Assembly: GCA_913777025.1 (NCBI GenBank)
Contig: CAJYQM010000086.1
Location: 52,340 to 116,339 of the forward strand
DNA length: 64,000 bases
Source of the DNA: an uncultured Massilia sp.
Lineage (GTDB): Bacteria > Pseudomonadota > Gammaproteobacteria > Burkholderiales > Burkholderiaceae_D
Direction: 5' to 3'
Under the pieces are notes generated by a model, which worked only from the letters and a program-made list of their open reading frames with translations, searched no databases and was not told where the DNA came from. A program made the translations under genes and the position numbers. This document shows positions 1 through 8,973 of this stretch, piece by piece; position 1 is the first letter of the stretch, and each line of letters opens with the position of its first letter.

Positions 1-1429
1 TATCGTGGTGCACGGTCTGGTATACCCAGCGCAGCTTGCCGGTGGCCAGGTCGAGGGCGACGATGGCGCTGTTGAAGCGTTCGCCGTTCTTGTTGCGGCG
101 GCCGCCCCAGGTATCCGGGGTTTCATTGCCCATCGGGATGTACACCATGCCCAGCTTTTCGTCGATGCTCGACACGCCCCACGAGTTGGGCGAGTTGCGG
201 ACATAGGTCTGGCCTTCGGTCAGCGGATTGGTCTCGTCCGGACGGGCCGGATCCCAGTTCCACACCAGCTTGCCGGTAACCGGATCGTAGCCGCGGATCA
301 CGCCCGACGGTTCATCGATCGAGTCGTTGTCGGTCACGCTGGCCGCCATCACCACCATGTTCTGCGACACGGCCGGCGGCGAGGTCGGCATCAGCATGCC
401 GCGTTTCTTGACCGGGTGGCCCTTGTACAGGTCGACGACACCGTTGTCGCCGAACGATTTGCACGACTCGCCGGTATCGGCGTTGACGGCGATCAGGGTA
501 CCGTCCATGGTCGGCGCGAGGATGCGGCGCGGGCATTCCATGGTGGCGGCGGCGGCGCGCGCCGGGGCCGGGGTGGCGGCCAGCGACGCCGCGTTGGCAT
601 CCCAGTACGACACGCCGCGGCAGATCATGTGCTGGTAGGTGGCGGCATCGCGGTTGATCTTCGGATCGTGGCGCCAGATTTCCTTGCCGGTATCCGGATC
701 CAGGGCGATGACGATATTGTGCGGCGTGCACATGTAGAGCATGCCGTTGACTTTCAGCGGCGTGACTTCGTTGGCGATTTCGCCCGGGTCGCCCGGACCC
801 TTGAAGTCGCCGGTGTGGTAGCTCCACACCTGCTGCAGCTGGCCCGCATTGGCCGGGGTGATCTGCGCGGCCGGCGCGTAGCGGTCGCCATAACCGGAAC
901 GGCCGTAAGCCGACCAGTCGTTGTGCGCCACGCCGGCGGCGTCGTGCTCGCCGCTGGCGGCCATGTTTTCCTGCGGCACGATGCCGTGCAGGTCGTGGTA
1001 GTCCTGGAACAGTGCGACCACGCCGACCAGCAGCGTGACGGCGACCGAACCGACCAGGGCCTTGCGGCCGGCGTCGGCGCCGGCTTGCTCCTTGCCGAGA
1101 CGGCGGTCGACGAAGGGCAGCAGCAGCCAGACGGCGGCGGCGAACCAGATGTCCAGGCGCGGCAGCAGCTGCCACCAGTCGAACTTGACTTCGACCAGCG
1201 ACCAGACGACGGTGACGATCAGGATCAGGGACATCAGGGCCAGCGCCGCGCGCCGTCCCTTGAACACGAGCGCGCCCGTGACGATCAGGCCGAGTCCGGC
1301 CACCAGATAGTAGAACGAGCCACCCAGGCTCGCGAGATAGATGCCGCCGCCCAGCAGGGCGAGACCAAGCAGGATGAAAATCGATCCAGTCGTTGCCAAC
1401 AATGCACCGGATCTTGTAGAGGTAGACAC
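1..1429 (-). CDS. gcd: Membrane-bound PQQ-dependent glucose dehydrogenase (N-terminal part, runs off the left edge)
   Basis: Oxidises glucose to gluconolactone in the periplasm and passes electrons to ubiquinone. About 476 residues are in the window; family members are near 800, so the C-terminal part lies outside. Five hydrophobic segments (about residues 11-32, 38-56, 60-80, 92-107, 123-141) are followed by the start of the PQQ beta-propeller with typical WSAYGRSGYGDRYAP and ITPANAGQLQQVWSYHTGD stretches. The start is a GTG at 1429, preceded by GAAGGA at a good distance. It is divergent from a TetR gene, with a perfect palindrome 21 bases upstream of the start, so repression by that regulator is plausible. 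The family is clear; glucose specificity is inferred. Confidence 0.93.
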   Translation of the reverse strand, partial: MSTSTRSGALLATTGSIFILLGLALLGGGIYLASLGGSFYYLVAGLGLIVTGALVFKGRRAALALMSLILIVTVVWSLVEVKFDWWQLLPRLDIWFAAAVWLLLPFVDRRLGKEQAGADAGRKALVGSVAVTLLVGVVALFQDYHDLHGIVPQENMAASGEHDAAGVAHNDWSAYGRSGYGDRYAPAAQITPANAGQLQQVWSYHTGDFKGPGDPGEIANEVTPLKVNGMLYMCTPHNIVIALDPDTGKEIWRHDPKINRDAATYQHMICRGVSYWDANAASLAATPAPARAAAATMECPRRILAPTMDGTLIAVNADTGESCKSFGDNGVVDLYKGHPVKKRGMLMPTSPPAVSQNMVVMAASVTDNDSIDEPSGVIRGYDPVTGKLVWNWDPARPDETNPLTEGQTYVRNSPNSWGVSSIDEKLGMVYIPMGNETPDTWGGRRNKNGERFNSAIVALDLATGKLRWVYQTVHHD

Positions 1430-1449
1430 GTTAATCCTTCTTAATTTTG

Positions 1450-1465
1450 ATGATAGCGCTATCAT
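1450..1465. promoter_or_regulatory. 16-bp perfect palindrome between gcd and tetR (probable operator)
   Basis: ATGATAGCGCTATCAT reads identically on both strands. It lies 21 bases upstream of the gcd start and 84 bases upstream of the divergent TetR gene. A TetR dimer is the simplest candidate ligand. A LacI-family repressor would also fit the central CG symmetry. Confidence 0.55.
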
Positions 1466-1548
1466 ATGCTTGCCGGATTCGTTTGTAAACTGTATGGTTT
1501 CCTAAGCATGTGAAGCATTGACTTGTATTAACGCCTTCAGGAGACACC

Positions 1549-2196
1549 ATGGCGAAGACAGAACAACAACAAACCAAGGTTGGCCGGCCAGTAGTCCATA
1601 CCCCGGAACAACTATTGGATCGCTTGATCCAGGCCGCCATCGACATCCTCGACGAGCGCGCCGCGGATGCCGATTTCAGCGTGACCGAGGTGGCCCAGCG
1701 CGCCAAGGTCTCGAAAAAAACCGTGTACACGGTGGTCGCCAGCAAGGAGGAATTGATCGGCCACATCATCCGATGCGGCGCCCGGGTGGCCACGAACGTG
1801 CTCGAGATGCCGGTGGCGGACGTGGCCGACGCGCGCGCCGTGCTGGCGCGCTTCCTGAGGGAATGGGTGGCCCTGGCCTGTGGCCCCCAGGCCGTGGGCA
1901 TCTACGTGATGGCGATCCGGGAACGTAGCCGCTATCCGGCGCTCGGCGCCGCCTACTACCGCGCCCGCAACGAGCAGGGTCTGCAGCAACTGGCCGCCTG
2001 GATGGAGCGCATGCAGAACAAGAACTTTGCCGCAGCCGGCGATCCGATGATGACGGCCGACCTGGCGCTGACCATGGCCGCGGCCGAACGCCAGCGCATC
2101 CTCGCGCTCGGCATCGACGAGCCTTTCACGCCGGAGCAGCTGGACCGGCGTATCGAGGCGATATTGCAGTTCGTTTTTAGTGAGAAAGCAAAATGA
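1549..2196 (+). CDS. TetR/AcrR family transcriptional regulator
   Basis: A 215-residue one-component repressor type. The helix-turn-helix lies at about residues 44-63 (FSVTEVAQRAKVSKKTVYTV), followed by a helical ligand domain with no recognisable ligand signature. The start has a clear CAGGAGA ribosome site. It is divergent from gcd and overlaps the following EthD-like gene by four bases (ATGA), so the two are co-translated. The palindrome at 1450-1465 is the likely binding site, which would link it to its own pair and possibly gcd. The effector is unknown. Confidence 0.9.
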   Translation: MAKTEQQQTKVGRPVVHTPEQLLDRLIQAAIDILDERAADADFSVTEVAQRAKVSKKTVYTVVASKEELIGHIIRCGARVATNVLEMPVADVADARAVLARFLREWVALACGPQAVGIYVMAIRERSRYPALGAAYYRARNEQGLQQLAAWMERMQNKNFAAAGDPMMTADLALTMAAAERQRILALGIDEPFTPEQLDRRIEAILQFVFSEKAK

Positions 2197-2528
2197 TCAA
2201 ACTCAGTGTGATGTACCCCTACAGCCCGGAAGCCCGGTTCGACCATGACTATTACCGCGACGTGCACATGGCCCTGCTCAAGGAACGCATGGGCGACTAT
2301 TGCAAGTTCTACACGATCGACAAGGGGCTCGGCGGCGTCACGCCCGGCAGTGCGCCGGTGTACATCGCCATGTGCCATGTGTATTGCGAGTCGGTCGAAG
2401 CGCTGATGACCGGGATCGGGCCGCATGCCGCGGAACTGGCTGCCGACATCGTCAACTTCACCAATGTGACGCCGGTGCAGCAGGTCAGCGAAGTGGTGTT
2501 CGACGCGGGCTCGTCCGGGACCTCGTGA
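2193..2528 (+). CDS. EthD family protein
   Basis: A 111-residue protein of the dimeric alpha/beta-barrel (ferredoxin-like fold) class. The N-terminal pattern MIKLSVMYPYSPEARFDHDYY and the following YRDVHM are typical of EthD proteins, where the His lies in the presumed active cleft. EthD was named from an ethyl tert-butyl ether degradation cluster, but most homologues have no known reaction. Its start overlaps the TetR stop, so it is probably the repressor's target. No catalytic claim can be made beyond the family. Confidence 0.85.
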   Translation: MIKLSVMYPYSPEARFDHDYYRDVHMALLKERMGDYCKFYTIDKGLGGVTPGSAPVYIAMCHVYCESVEALMTGIGPHAAELAADIVNFTNVTPVQQVSEVVFDAGSSGTS

Positions 2529-2578
2529 GCGGCCACGGTCTTGCCGATCGGATGGGAAGCGGTGTGTCGCGCGGCGGC

Positions 2579-3481
2579 CTAAGCGTCGAACGGTCTCTTG
2601 CCCAGGACTTCGATCACGTGGTCCACGAAACACGTGATCCGTGCAGCCAGGGCTGTATTGCGGTAGTAGACCGCGTTGATCGATTGGCGCATGTCCAGCG
2701 TGTGCTCGGGAAATAACTGAACCAGTCGCCCACGACGCCGGTCTTCGCGCGTCATGAAGTCGGACAGGCAGACGATTCCCAGTCCCGAAAGGGCAATGCG
2801 GCGCAGCGTTTCGCCGCTGGAGGATGCAATGCTGGGCTCGATGCGCAGCACATTGCCATCCGCATCACGCAGCGGCCAGTCCTTCAGTGTCTCGGGCTGT
2901 TTGAAGCCCAGCAGGGGATGCTGTTGGAGCTGCGCCACGTTGTCCGGCGTGCCGTGACGCTCGAGATAGTCCGGGCTCGCGAGCACCCGGATCCGGCTTG
3001 TACCGATGTGGCGTGCGTGGAGCGTGGAGTCCTTCAGCACGCCAATACGAAACGCCACATCGGTGCGTCTCTCGATCAGGTCGGTGATGCCCTCGTTCGA
3101 GTTCAGTTCCAGCTCCACGTCGGGATAGCGGACGCGGAAGCCTTCCAGCAGCGGCACCAGCACATGCAGCATGAAGGGCGTGGCCGCATCCACCCGCAGC
3201 TGTCCGGCCGGGCGCATCCGCCGCGCCGCCATCTGCTCTTCCGCCGCGTCGACCGAAGCCAGGATAGTGCGCGCATGCTCCAGGAAAGCCGCGCCTTCCT
3301 CCGTCAATTCCAGCCGCCGCGTCGTCCGGCGCAGCAGGGTCGTCTGCAGCTTTTCCTCCAGCCGTCCCAGCGCCCGACTGGTCGCGGATACCGTCAGCCC
3401 CAGCAGTTCCGCGGCGCCGGTGAGCGAGCCCATATCCACCACGGCCACGAAGGCCTGCATTTCATCGAGGCTTGTCTTCAT
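2579..3481 (-). CDS. LysR family transcriptional regulator
   Basis: A 300-residue LysR protein. The winged HTH is at about residues 4-62, with the recognition segment around GSLTGAAELLGLTVSATSRALGRLE, and the substrate domain follows from about residue 90. It belongs to the group that includes many aldehyde/aromatic-responsive regulators (RRTTRRLELTEEG motif). It is divergent from the MFS exporter gene with 112 bases between the starts, the usual layout for a LysR gene controlling its neighbour. The MFS-aldo/keto reductase pair is therefore the likely target. The inducer is unknown. Confidence 0.92.
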   Translation of the reverse strand: MKTSLDEMQAFVAVVDMGSLTGAAELLGLTVSATSRALGRLEEKLQTTLLRRTTRRLELTEEGAAFLEHARTILASVDAAEEQMAARRMRPAGQLRVDAATPFMLHVLVPLLEGFRVRYPDVELELNSNEGITDLIERRTDVAFRIGVLKDSTLHARHIGTSRIRVLASPDYLERHGTPDNVAQLQQHPLLGFKQPETLKDWPLRDADGNVLRIEPSIASSSGETLRRIALSGLGIVCLSDFMTREDRRRGRLVQLFPEHTLDMRQSINAVYYRNTALAARITCFVDHVIEVLGKRPFDA

Positions 3482-3593
3482 TTTTGAATCAAACGCAAAA
3501 GTCTTTGGCCGATACTGGTCTTAATCCGCAAATATAAACCATGGACAATACCTTCATCGAAAAAACCGACGGATTCGTCTTCAAGGAGTTGCA

Positions 3594-4766
3594 ATGAAAT
3601 CCTCCACCGCATTACTGGCCCTGGCAACCGGCGCCTTTGCCATCGGCACCACCGAATTTGCGCCCATGGGGCTGTTGCCGGTGATCGCCGACGGCGTCAA
3701 GGTCAGCATCCCCACCGCCGGCATGCTCGTGTCCGCCTACGCGATCGGCGTGATGGTCGGCGCCCCGATCATGACCCTGCTGTTCAGCCGCTTCGGCAAA
3801 CGGGCCGCGCTGATGTCGCTGATGCTGATCTTCACGGTCGGCAACCTGCTGTCGGCGTTCGCACCAGGCTATACCACCTTGCTGCTGTCGCGCCTGGTCA
3901 CCAGCCTCAACCATGGCGCCTTCTTCGGCCTGGGCGCCGTCGTTGCCGCCAGCGTGGTGCCGAAAGAAAAGCAGGCCAGTGCCATCGCGGCCATGTTCAT
4001 GGGCCTGACGGTCGCCAACATCGGCGGCGTGCCAGCCGCCACCTGGATCGGCCAGCAGGTCGGCTGGCGCCTGGCCTTCGGCGGGACCGCCGCGCTGGGC
4101 CTGATCACCATGGGCGCGCTGTGGCTGGCGCTGCCCAGGGGCGAGCCGGGTACGCCGCCGGACGTGCGCCGCGAGCTGAAGGTGCTGACCAGCCGCGAGG
4201 TGCTGCTGGCCATGGGCACCACCGTGCTGGGCTCGGGCGCCATGTTCGCGCTCTATACCTACGTGGCGCCGATGCTGACCGACATCACTCATGCCAGCCC
4301 GGGCTTCGTGGCCTTCGCCCTGGTGTTGATCGGTATCGGCTTCACGCTGGGTAACAGCCTGGGCGGGCGCCTGGCCGACTGGTCGCTGGACGGCGCCACC
4401 AAGCTGATCCTGGCTGCGCTGGCGGTCGTCATGGTCCTGCTGCCGCTGCTGCTGAAAACCCATGTCGGCGCGGCCATCGGCCTGATCGCCTGGGGTGCGG
4501 CCGCCTTTGGCATCGTGCCGCCGGTGCAGATGCGCGTCATGCAGGCTGCGGCCCAGGCGCCTGGCCTGGCGTCGTCGGTCAACGTCGGCGCCTTCAACCT
4601 TGGCAATGCCGTTGGCGCCGCCCTCGGCGGTGTGGTCATCGGCCAGGGCCTGGGTTATGCCGCCGTACCGTTTGTCGGCGCAGCGCTCGCTGTCGGCGGC
4701 CTGGGGCTGGTCTGGCTTGGCAACGCCGGTCGCCGGCGCGGCGCGGTGCGTTCTTCTTCCATCTAA
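3594..4766 (+). CDS. MFS transporter, DHA1 family (AraJ/YdhP-like exporter)
   Basis: A 390-residue inner-membrane secondary transporter with 12 predicted segments. The opening ALATGAFAIGTTEFAPMGLLP is the hallmark of the DHA1 AraJ/YdhP/NepI type. The loop 2-3 motif is present as SRFGKRAAL (about residues 63-71), and a motif C-like GGVPAATWIGQQ lies near residue 140. Such proteins export sugars, nucleosides or drugs by proton exchange; the substrate is not readable here. An AAGGAGTTG site precedes the ATG. An aldo/keto reductase follows after 21 bases, so they form one operon, divergent from LysR. Confidence 0.9.
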   Translation: MKSSTALLALATGAFAIGTTEFAPMGLLPVIADGVKVSIPTAGMLVSAYAIGVMVGAPIMTLLFSRFGKRAALMSLMLIFTVGNLLSAFAPGYTTLLLSRLVTSLNHGAFFGLGAVVAASVVPKEKQASAIAAMFMGLTVANIGGVPAATWIGQQVGWRLAFGGTAALGLITMGALWLALPRGEPGTPPDVRRELKVLTSREVLLAMGTTVLGSGAMFALYTYVAPMLTDITHASPGFVAFALVLIGIGFTLGNSLGGRLADWSLDGATKLILAALAVVMVLLPLLLKTHVGAAIGLIAWGAAAFGIVPPVQMRVMQAAAQAPGLASSVNVGAFNLGNAVGAALGGVVIGQGLGYAAVPFVGAALAVGGLGLVWLGNAGRRRGAVRSSSI

Positions 4767-4787
4767 TTTCCAACAAGGGGTTTCACC

Positions 4788-5594
4788 ATGAGTAGCATTC
4801 CTTCGTTTGGCGTCGGCACCTTCCGCCTGACCGGCCAGACCGTCATCGACTCGGTGCGTAACGCGCTGGACCTGGGCTACCGCGCAGTCGACACGGCGCA
4901 AATCTATGGCAACGAGGCCGAAGTCGGGCAGGCCGTTGCCGAGAGCGGCGTGAAGCGTTCCGAGCTGTTCCTGACCACCAAGATCTGGACTGCCAACTAC
5001 GCCAGGGACAAGCTCGTTCCCAGCCTGCGCGAGAGCCTGGACAAGCTGCGCACCGACTATGCGGACCTGGTGCTGATCCACTGGCCGGCGCCCGGCAACG
5101 GCGTCGAGCTGCCCGAGTACATGGAAGCGCTGGCCGAAGCCAAGACCCTCGGCCTGGCGCGCCGGATCGGTATCTCCAACTTCAACATCGAGCTGACCAG
5201 GCAGGCCATCGCCGCCGTCGGCAAGGATGAGATCGCCACCAACCAGATCGAGCTGAGCCCTTACCTGCAGGGCCGCAAGCTGACCGCCTTCCTCGAGGCG
5301 CAGGGGATTGCCGTGACCTCCTACATGACCCTGGCCTATGGCAAGGTGCTGAAGGATCCGGTGCTGGCCAGGATCGCCGACAAGCACCAGGCCACGGTGG
5401 CGCAGGTGGCGCTGGCCTGGGCGCTGCAGTTGGGCCATGCGGTGATTCCATCGTCGACGAAGCGCGAGAACCTGGCCAGCAACCTGCTGGCGCGTGAACT
5501 GGTGCTGGACGCCGACGACATGGCCCTGATCGCCGCGCTGGACCGCAACGGCCGCGAAGTCAGTCCCGAGGGGCTGGCGCCGGTGTGGGACTGA
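4788..5594 (+). CDS. dkgB: Aldo/keto reductase, 2,5-diketo-D-gluconate reductase B type
   Basis: A 268-residue NADPH-dependent carbonyl reductase, matching the usual DkgB length. The catalytic tetrad is present as D35, Y40 (DTAQIYGNE), K65 (TTKIW) and H98 (LIHWP). The PSSTKRENL segment near residue 220 is the NADP(H) 2'-phosphate loop. DkgB reduces 2,5-diketo-D-gluconate, and homologues also reduce methylglyoxal and other small aldehydes. An AAGGGG site precedes the start. It follows the MFS gene in the same operon, consistent with a detoxify-and-export unit under LysR control. The physiological substrate is uncertain. Confidence 0.88.
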   Translation: MSSIPSFGVGTFRLTGQTVIDSVRNALDLGYRAVDTAQIYGNEAEVGQAVAESGVKRSELFLTTKIWTANYARDKLVPSLRESLDKLRTDYADLVLIHWPAPGNGVELPEYMEALAEAKTLGLARRIGISNFNIELTRQAIAAVGKDEIATNQIELSPYLQGRKLTAFLEAQGIAVTSYMTLAYGKVLKDPVLARIADKHQATVAQVALAWALQLGHAVIPSSTKRENLASNLLARELVLDADDMALIAALDRNGREVSPEGLAPVWD

Positions 5595-5682
5595 TCAGCA
5601 AGACTGATCGGCTACGGCCTGGGTGGCGCGTCTTACGACACTCAGGCAGGGATGAGTTTGTTGAGATGAGGCGGCGCTTCCC

Positions 5683-7512
5683 TTATTCCACCGTCACCGA
5701 CTTCGCCAGATTCCGCGGCTTGTCGACGTCAGTCCCACGCGCCAGCGCCGTGTGATAAGCCAGCAGCTGCAACGCCGCCACGTGCAAAATCGGCGACAAC
5801 AAACCATAGTGCTCAGGCAAACGGATCACATGCAAGCCCTCGCTCGAGGTGATGTGGGTGTCGACGTCGGCGAACACGTACAGCTGGCCGCCGCGCGCGC
5901 GCACTTCCTGCATGTTCGACTTCAGCTTTTCCAGCAGCGCGTCGTTCGGGGCGATGGTCACCACCGGCATCTCTTCGGTCACCAGCGCCAGCGGGCCGTG
6001 CTTCAGCTCGCCTGCCGGGTAGGCTTCCGCGTGGATGTACGAGATTTCCTTCAGTTTCAAGGCACCTTCCAGCGCGATCGGGTAGTGGATGCCGCGGCCC
6101 AGGAACAGGGCGTTTTCTTTTCTCGCGAATTCCTCGGCCCAGGCGATGACTTGCGGTTCCAGCGCCAGCACCGAGGACAGGGCGACCGGCAGGTGGCGCA
6201 TCTGTTTCAGATAGTTCGCTTCCTCGTCGTCGCTCAGGCGGCCATTCACCTGCGCCAGCGTCAGCGTCAGCAGGAAGAGGGCGGCCAGCTGCGTGGTGAA
6301 CGCCTTGGTCGAGGCGACGCCGACTTCGACGCCGGCGCGCGTGATGTAGGCCAGCTTGCACTCGCGTACCATGGCGCTGGTCGAGACGTTGCAGATGGTC
6401 AGCGTGTGCTCCATGCCCAGGCTGCGCGCGTGCTTCAGCGCGGCCAGCGTGTCGGCGGTTTCGCCCGATTGCGAGATGGTGACGACCAGGGTCGACGGGT
6501 GCGGCACGCTGTCGCGGTAACGGTATTCGCTGGCGATCTCGACGTTCACCGGCAGCTTGGCCACCGATTCGATCCAGTACTTCGCCGTCAGGCCGGCGTA
6601 GTAGCTGGTGCCGCAGGCCAGGATCAGCACGCGGTCGATCTCCTTGAACACGCGGTAGGCTTCGTCGCCGAACAGTTCCGGCATGATGCCGGTGACGCCT
6701 TCCAGGGTGTCGCCGACCACGCGCGGCTGCTCGAAGATTTCCTTCTGCATGTAGTGGCGGTACGGGCCCAGCTCGGCGGCGCCGGTGTGGGCGTGCACGG
6801 TTTTCACGTCGCGCTCGACCGGGCGGCCGTCGACGTCGACGATCCAGTAGCGTGCCAGTTGCAGGTCGACCACGTCGCCTTCTTCCAGGTAGATGATCTG
6901 GTCGGTGGTGCCGGCCAGCGCCATCGCATCCGAGGCGACGAAGTTTTCACCTTTGCCCAGGCCGACGATCAGCGGCGAACCCTGGCGCGCGGCCACCACG
7001 CGGTGCGGCTCTTCGCGGCAGAACACGGCGATCGCGTAGGCGCCGTGCAGGCGTTTCACGGCCTGCTGCACGGTGGCGAACAAATCGCCATCGTACATGT
7101 GATCGACCAGGTGGGCGATGACTTCGGTGTCGGTCTGGCTCTGGAAGACGTAGCCGAGGCCGGTCAGTTCGGCGCGCAGCTCGTCATGGTTTTCGATGAT
7201 GCCGTTGTGGACCAGCGCGATGCGGGCATTGTCTTCGCTCGGCGAAAAATGCGGGTGGGCGTTGCGGGTGGCCGGGGCGCCATGGGTGGCCCAGCGGGTG
7301 TGGGCGATGCCCGTAAAACCTTGCAGCTGGGTTTCGGCAATCTGCGTTTCGAGGTCGGCCACGCGCGAGGTGCTGCGCGAGCGGGCCAGGTGGCCGTCGA
7401 CGTGCAGGGCGATGCCGCAGGAATCGTAGCCACGGTATTCGAGGCGTTTCAGGCCTTCGAGCAGGATGGGGGTGATATTACGCTGGGCCACTGCCCCGAC
7501 GATACCGCACAT
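5683..7512 (-). CDS. glmS: Glutamine--fructose-6-phosphate aminotransferase (isomerizing)
   Basis: A 609-residue cytosolic enzyme making glucosamine-6-phosphate from fructose-6-phosphate and glutamine, the entry to peptidoglycan and LPS amino sugars. The catalytic Cys2 follows Met1 ([12 protein letters not shown]), in the class II glutaminase domain to about residue 220. Two SIS domains follow, with CGTSYYAG and SQSGETADT motifs. The C-terminus [13 protein letters not shown] is canonical. A GGAGAAG ribosome site precedes the ATG. Unlike E. coli, glmU is not directly adjacent: an Lrp gene and an ABC pair lie between. No glmS ribozyme was seen. The phased operator array upstream may tune it. 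Confidence 0.98.
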   Translation of the reverse strand: MCGIVGAVAQRNITPILLEGLKRLEYRGYDSCGIALHVDGHLARSRSTSRVADLETQIAETQLQGFTGIAHTRWATHGAPATRNAHPHFSPSEDNARIALVHNGIIENHDELRAELTGLGYVFQSQTDTEVIAHLVDHMYDGDLFATVQQAVKRLHGAYAIAVFCREEPHRVVAARQGSPLIVGLGKGENFVASDAMALAGTTDQIIYLEEGDVVDLQLARYWIVDVDGRPVERDVKTVHAHTGAAELGPYRHYMQKEIFEQPRVVGDTLEGVTGIMPELFGDEAYRVFKEIDRVLILACGTSYYAGLTAKYWIESVAKLPVNVEIASEYRYRDSVPHPSTLVVTISQSGETADTLAALKHARSLGMEHTLTICNVSTSAMVRECKLAYITRAGVEVGVASTKAFTTQLAALFLLTLTLAQVNGRLSDDEEANYLKQMRHLPVALSSVLALEPQVIAWAEEFARKENALFLGRGIHYPIALEGALKLKEISYIHAEAYPAGELKHGPLALVTEEMPVVTIAPNDALLEKLKSNMQEVRARGGQLYVFADVDTHITSSEGLHVIRLPEHYGLLSPILHVAALQLLAYHTALARGTDVDKPRNLAKSVTVE

Positions 7513-7562
7513 GGTACTTCTCCGAAAAGTTGTCTAATGTCACTACTCTAAGTCAGAGGCCG

Positions 7563-7637
7563 TGAAATATGCTTTCGTACTTCTTCAATTTTTGAAAGAA
7601 TATTTCATGCTATGCTTGACATGAAATTTCCTTTCAT
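7563..7637. promoter_or_regulatory. Three phased TGAAA-N5-TTTC inverted repeats (probable Lrp-family operator array)
   Basis: Sites start at 7563 (TGAAA-TATGC-TTTCG), 7593 (TGAAA-GAATA-TTTCA) and 7622 (TGAAA-TTTCC-TTTCA). The spacing is 30 and 29 bases, about three helical turns. The array sits between the divergent glmS (start 7512) and the AsnC/Lrp gene (start 7661). Lrp-family octamers bind such phased sites, so autoregulation is the simplest reading and control of glmS is possible. Confidence 0.65.
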
Positions 7638-7660
7638 TTTTGACGGAATATTTTATAAAA

Positions 7661-8134
7661 ATGTCGAATGAATCCCAAGAACTGGACGATATCGATCGTC
7701 GCATCCTGAACACCTTGCAGGTTGACGCCTCTCACACCAATGCCGAGTTGGCGGAATTGGTACACGTGTCAGCGCCAACTTGCCTGCGCCGCGTCAAACA
7801 GCTCATGGAGAACGGTGTTATCGAGCGGCAAGTTGCCATCGTCGCGCCGGAGCGGGTGGGGGCGCGCCTGACCGCCATCGTCGAGATCACGCTGGACGTG
7901 CAGGCGGCCGATCGCATGGACGAGTTCGAACATGTGGTCGCGGATGAAGCGGCGGTGCTGCAGTGCTACCGCGTGTCGCCGGGGCCGGATTTCGTGCTGG
8001 TGGTGCAGGTGGCCGACATGCCGGCCTATCACGCACTGGCGCATCGCCTGTTCACCACGCACAGCAATGTGCGCAACGTGAAGGCCTATTTCTCGACCTT
8101 CAGGAGCAAGTTCGAGACCCGCATCACGGTATAA
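7661..8134 (+). CDS. Lrp/AsnC family transcriptional regulator
   Basis: A 157-residue feast/famine regulator. The N-terminal HTH (about residues 8-57) contains LDDIDRRILNTLQVDASHTNAELAELVHVSAPTCLRRV split over its helices, and a C-terminal RAM/AsnC ligand-binding domain follows. I chose ATG 7661, where homology to the family begins, over an in-frame TTG at 7640 lying just past the operator array. It is divergent from glmS, with three inverted repeats between. The effector, usually an amino acid, cannot be read from sequence. Confidence 0.9.
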   Translation: MSNESQELDDIDRRILNTLQVDASHTNAELAELVHVSAPTCLRRVKQLMENGVIERQVAIVAPERVGARLTAIVEITLDVQAADRMDEFEHVVADEAAVLQCYRVSPGPDFVLVVQVADMPAYHALAHRLFTTHSNVRNVKAYFSTFRSKFETRITV

Positions 8135-8214
8135 ATTTCCGCTGAGTAAGCTCAACCGGCGCACGCTGCAAAAAGTGTCTACTGGCAATTCTTTTCGATG
8201 CCAGCGAGGCGAAC

Positions 8215-8973
8215 GTGCACGTGGAAGCGATACGGCAAGAGGCGGCGTTGCTGACGCTGTCCGGTGTGCACAAGCACTACCGCAACGAGCGTTTCGGCAC
8301 CCATGTGCACGCGCTGTGCGACATCGATATGCGGGTCGAGGCCGGCGAGATGGTCGCCGTGTGCGGTCCCTCCGGCCACGGCAAGACCACGCTGCTGAAC
8401 CTGGCCGGCCTGCTCGAGCCGGCCAGCGAGGGCAGTGTTCGCCTGGACGGCATCGAGGTCGCCCGCCTGGGCGAGCGCGCGCGCAGCGCCCTGCACGAGC
8501 GCCTGATCGGCCGCGTCTTCCAATCTTTTACTTTGATGCCGGTCATGACGGCCCAGGAGAACGTCATGCTGCCGCTGCTGTTGCAGCGCCGCCTGGCGCG
8601 CCCGGCATGGCGGGAAGCCTGCGCCTATGCCACCGAATTGCTGGCTCGGCTCGGCTTGGCCGCCCACGTCCACCACTATCCGGCGCGCCTGGATGCCGGC
8701 CAGTGCCAGCGCGTGGCGATCGCGCGCGCCCTCATGACGCGGCCGCGCCTGGTGGTGGCCGACGAACCGACTTCGCGCCTGGACGCCAGCGCGCTGCGCA
8801 TGGTGCTGGACCTGTTCTGCGCCTGCCAGCGCGAACAGGGCACGGCCTTCCTGATTTCCACCCGCGACCAGCGCCAGCTGCATCGCGCCTCGCGCACGCT
8901 GCAACTGAACGAGGGACGGATCGGCCCGCGCCCGGCCGACCAGCCGCGCCGGCTGCCGGAGTTGCGGGCGTGA
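8215..8973 (+). CDS. ABC transporter ATP-binding protein, MacB/LolD-like, with altered motifs
   Basis: A 252-residue ATPase of the MacB/LolD type. Walker A is GPSGHGKT (residues 51-58), the Q-loop Gln is at about 104, and Walker B is LVVADEP (180-186). Two elements are unusual. The signature reads LDAGQ (160-164) in place of LSGGQ, and the H-loop position has Arg218 (ISTRD) where the switch His is expected. The GTG start has a GAGGCG site upstream. It overlaps the following FtsX-like gene by GTGA. The altered motifs and the short partner suggest a specialised or decaying system. The substrate is unknown. Confidence 0.8.
   Translation: MHVEAIRQEAALLTLSGVHKHYRNERFGTHVHALCDIDMRVEAGEMVAVCGPSGHGKTTLLNLAGLLEPASEGSVRLDGIEVARLGERARSALHERLIGRVFQSFTLMPVMTAQENVMLPLLLQRRLARPAWREACAYATELLARLGLAAHVHHYPARLDAGQCQRVAIARALMTRPRLVVADEPTSRLDASALRMVLDLFCACQREQGTAFLISTRDQRQLHRASRTLQLNEGRIGPRPADQPRRLPELRA

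Noticed and set aside
7513-7560. glmS ribozyme or riboswitch upstream of glmS
   Set aside because: The leader is under 100 bases to the operator array and shows no ribozyme core; such elements are not expected in this group.
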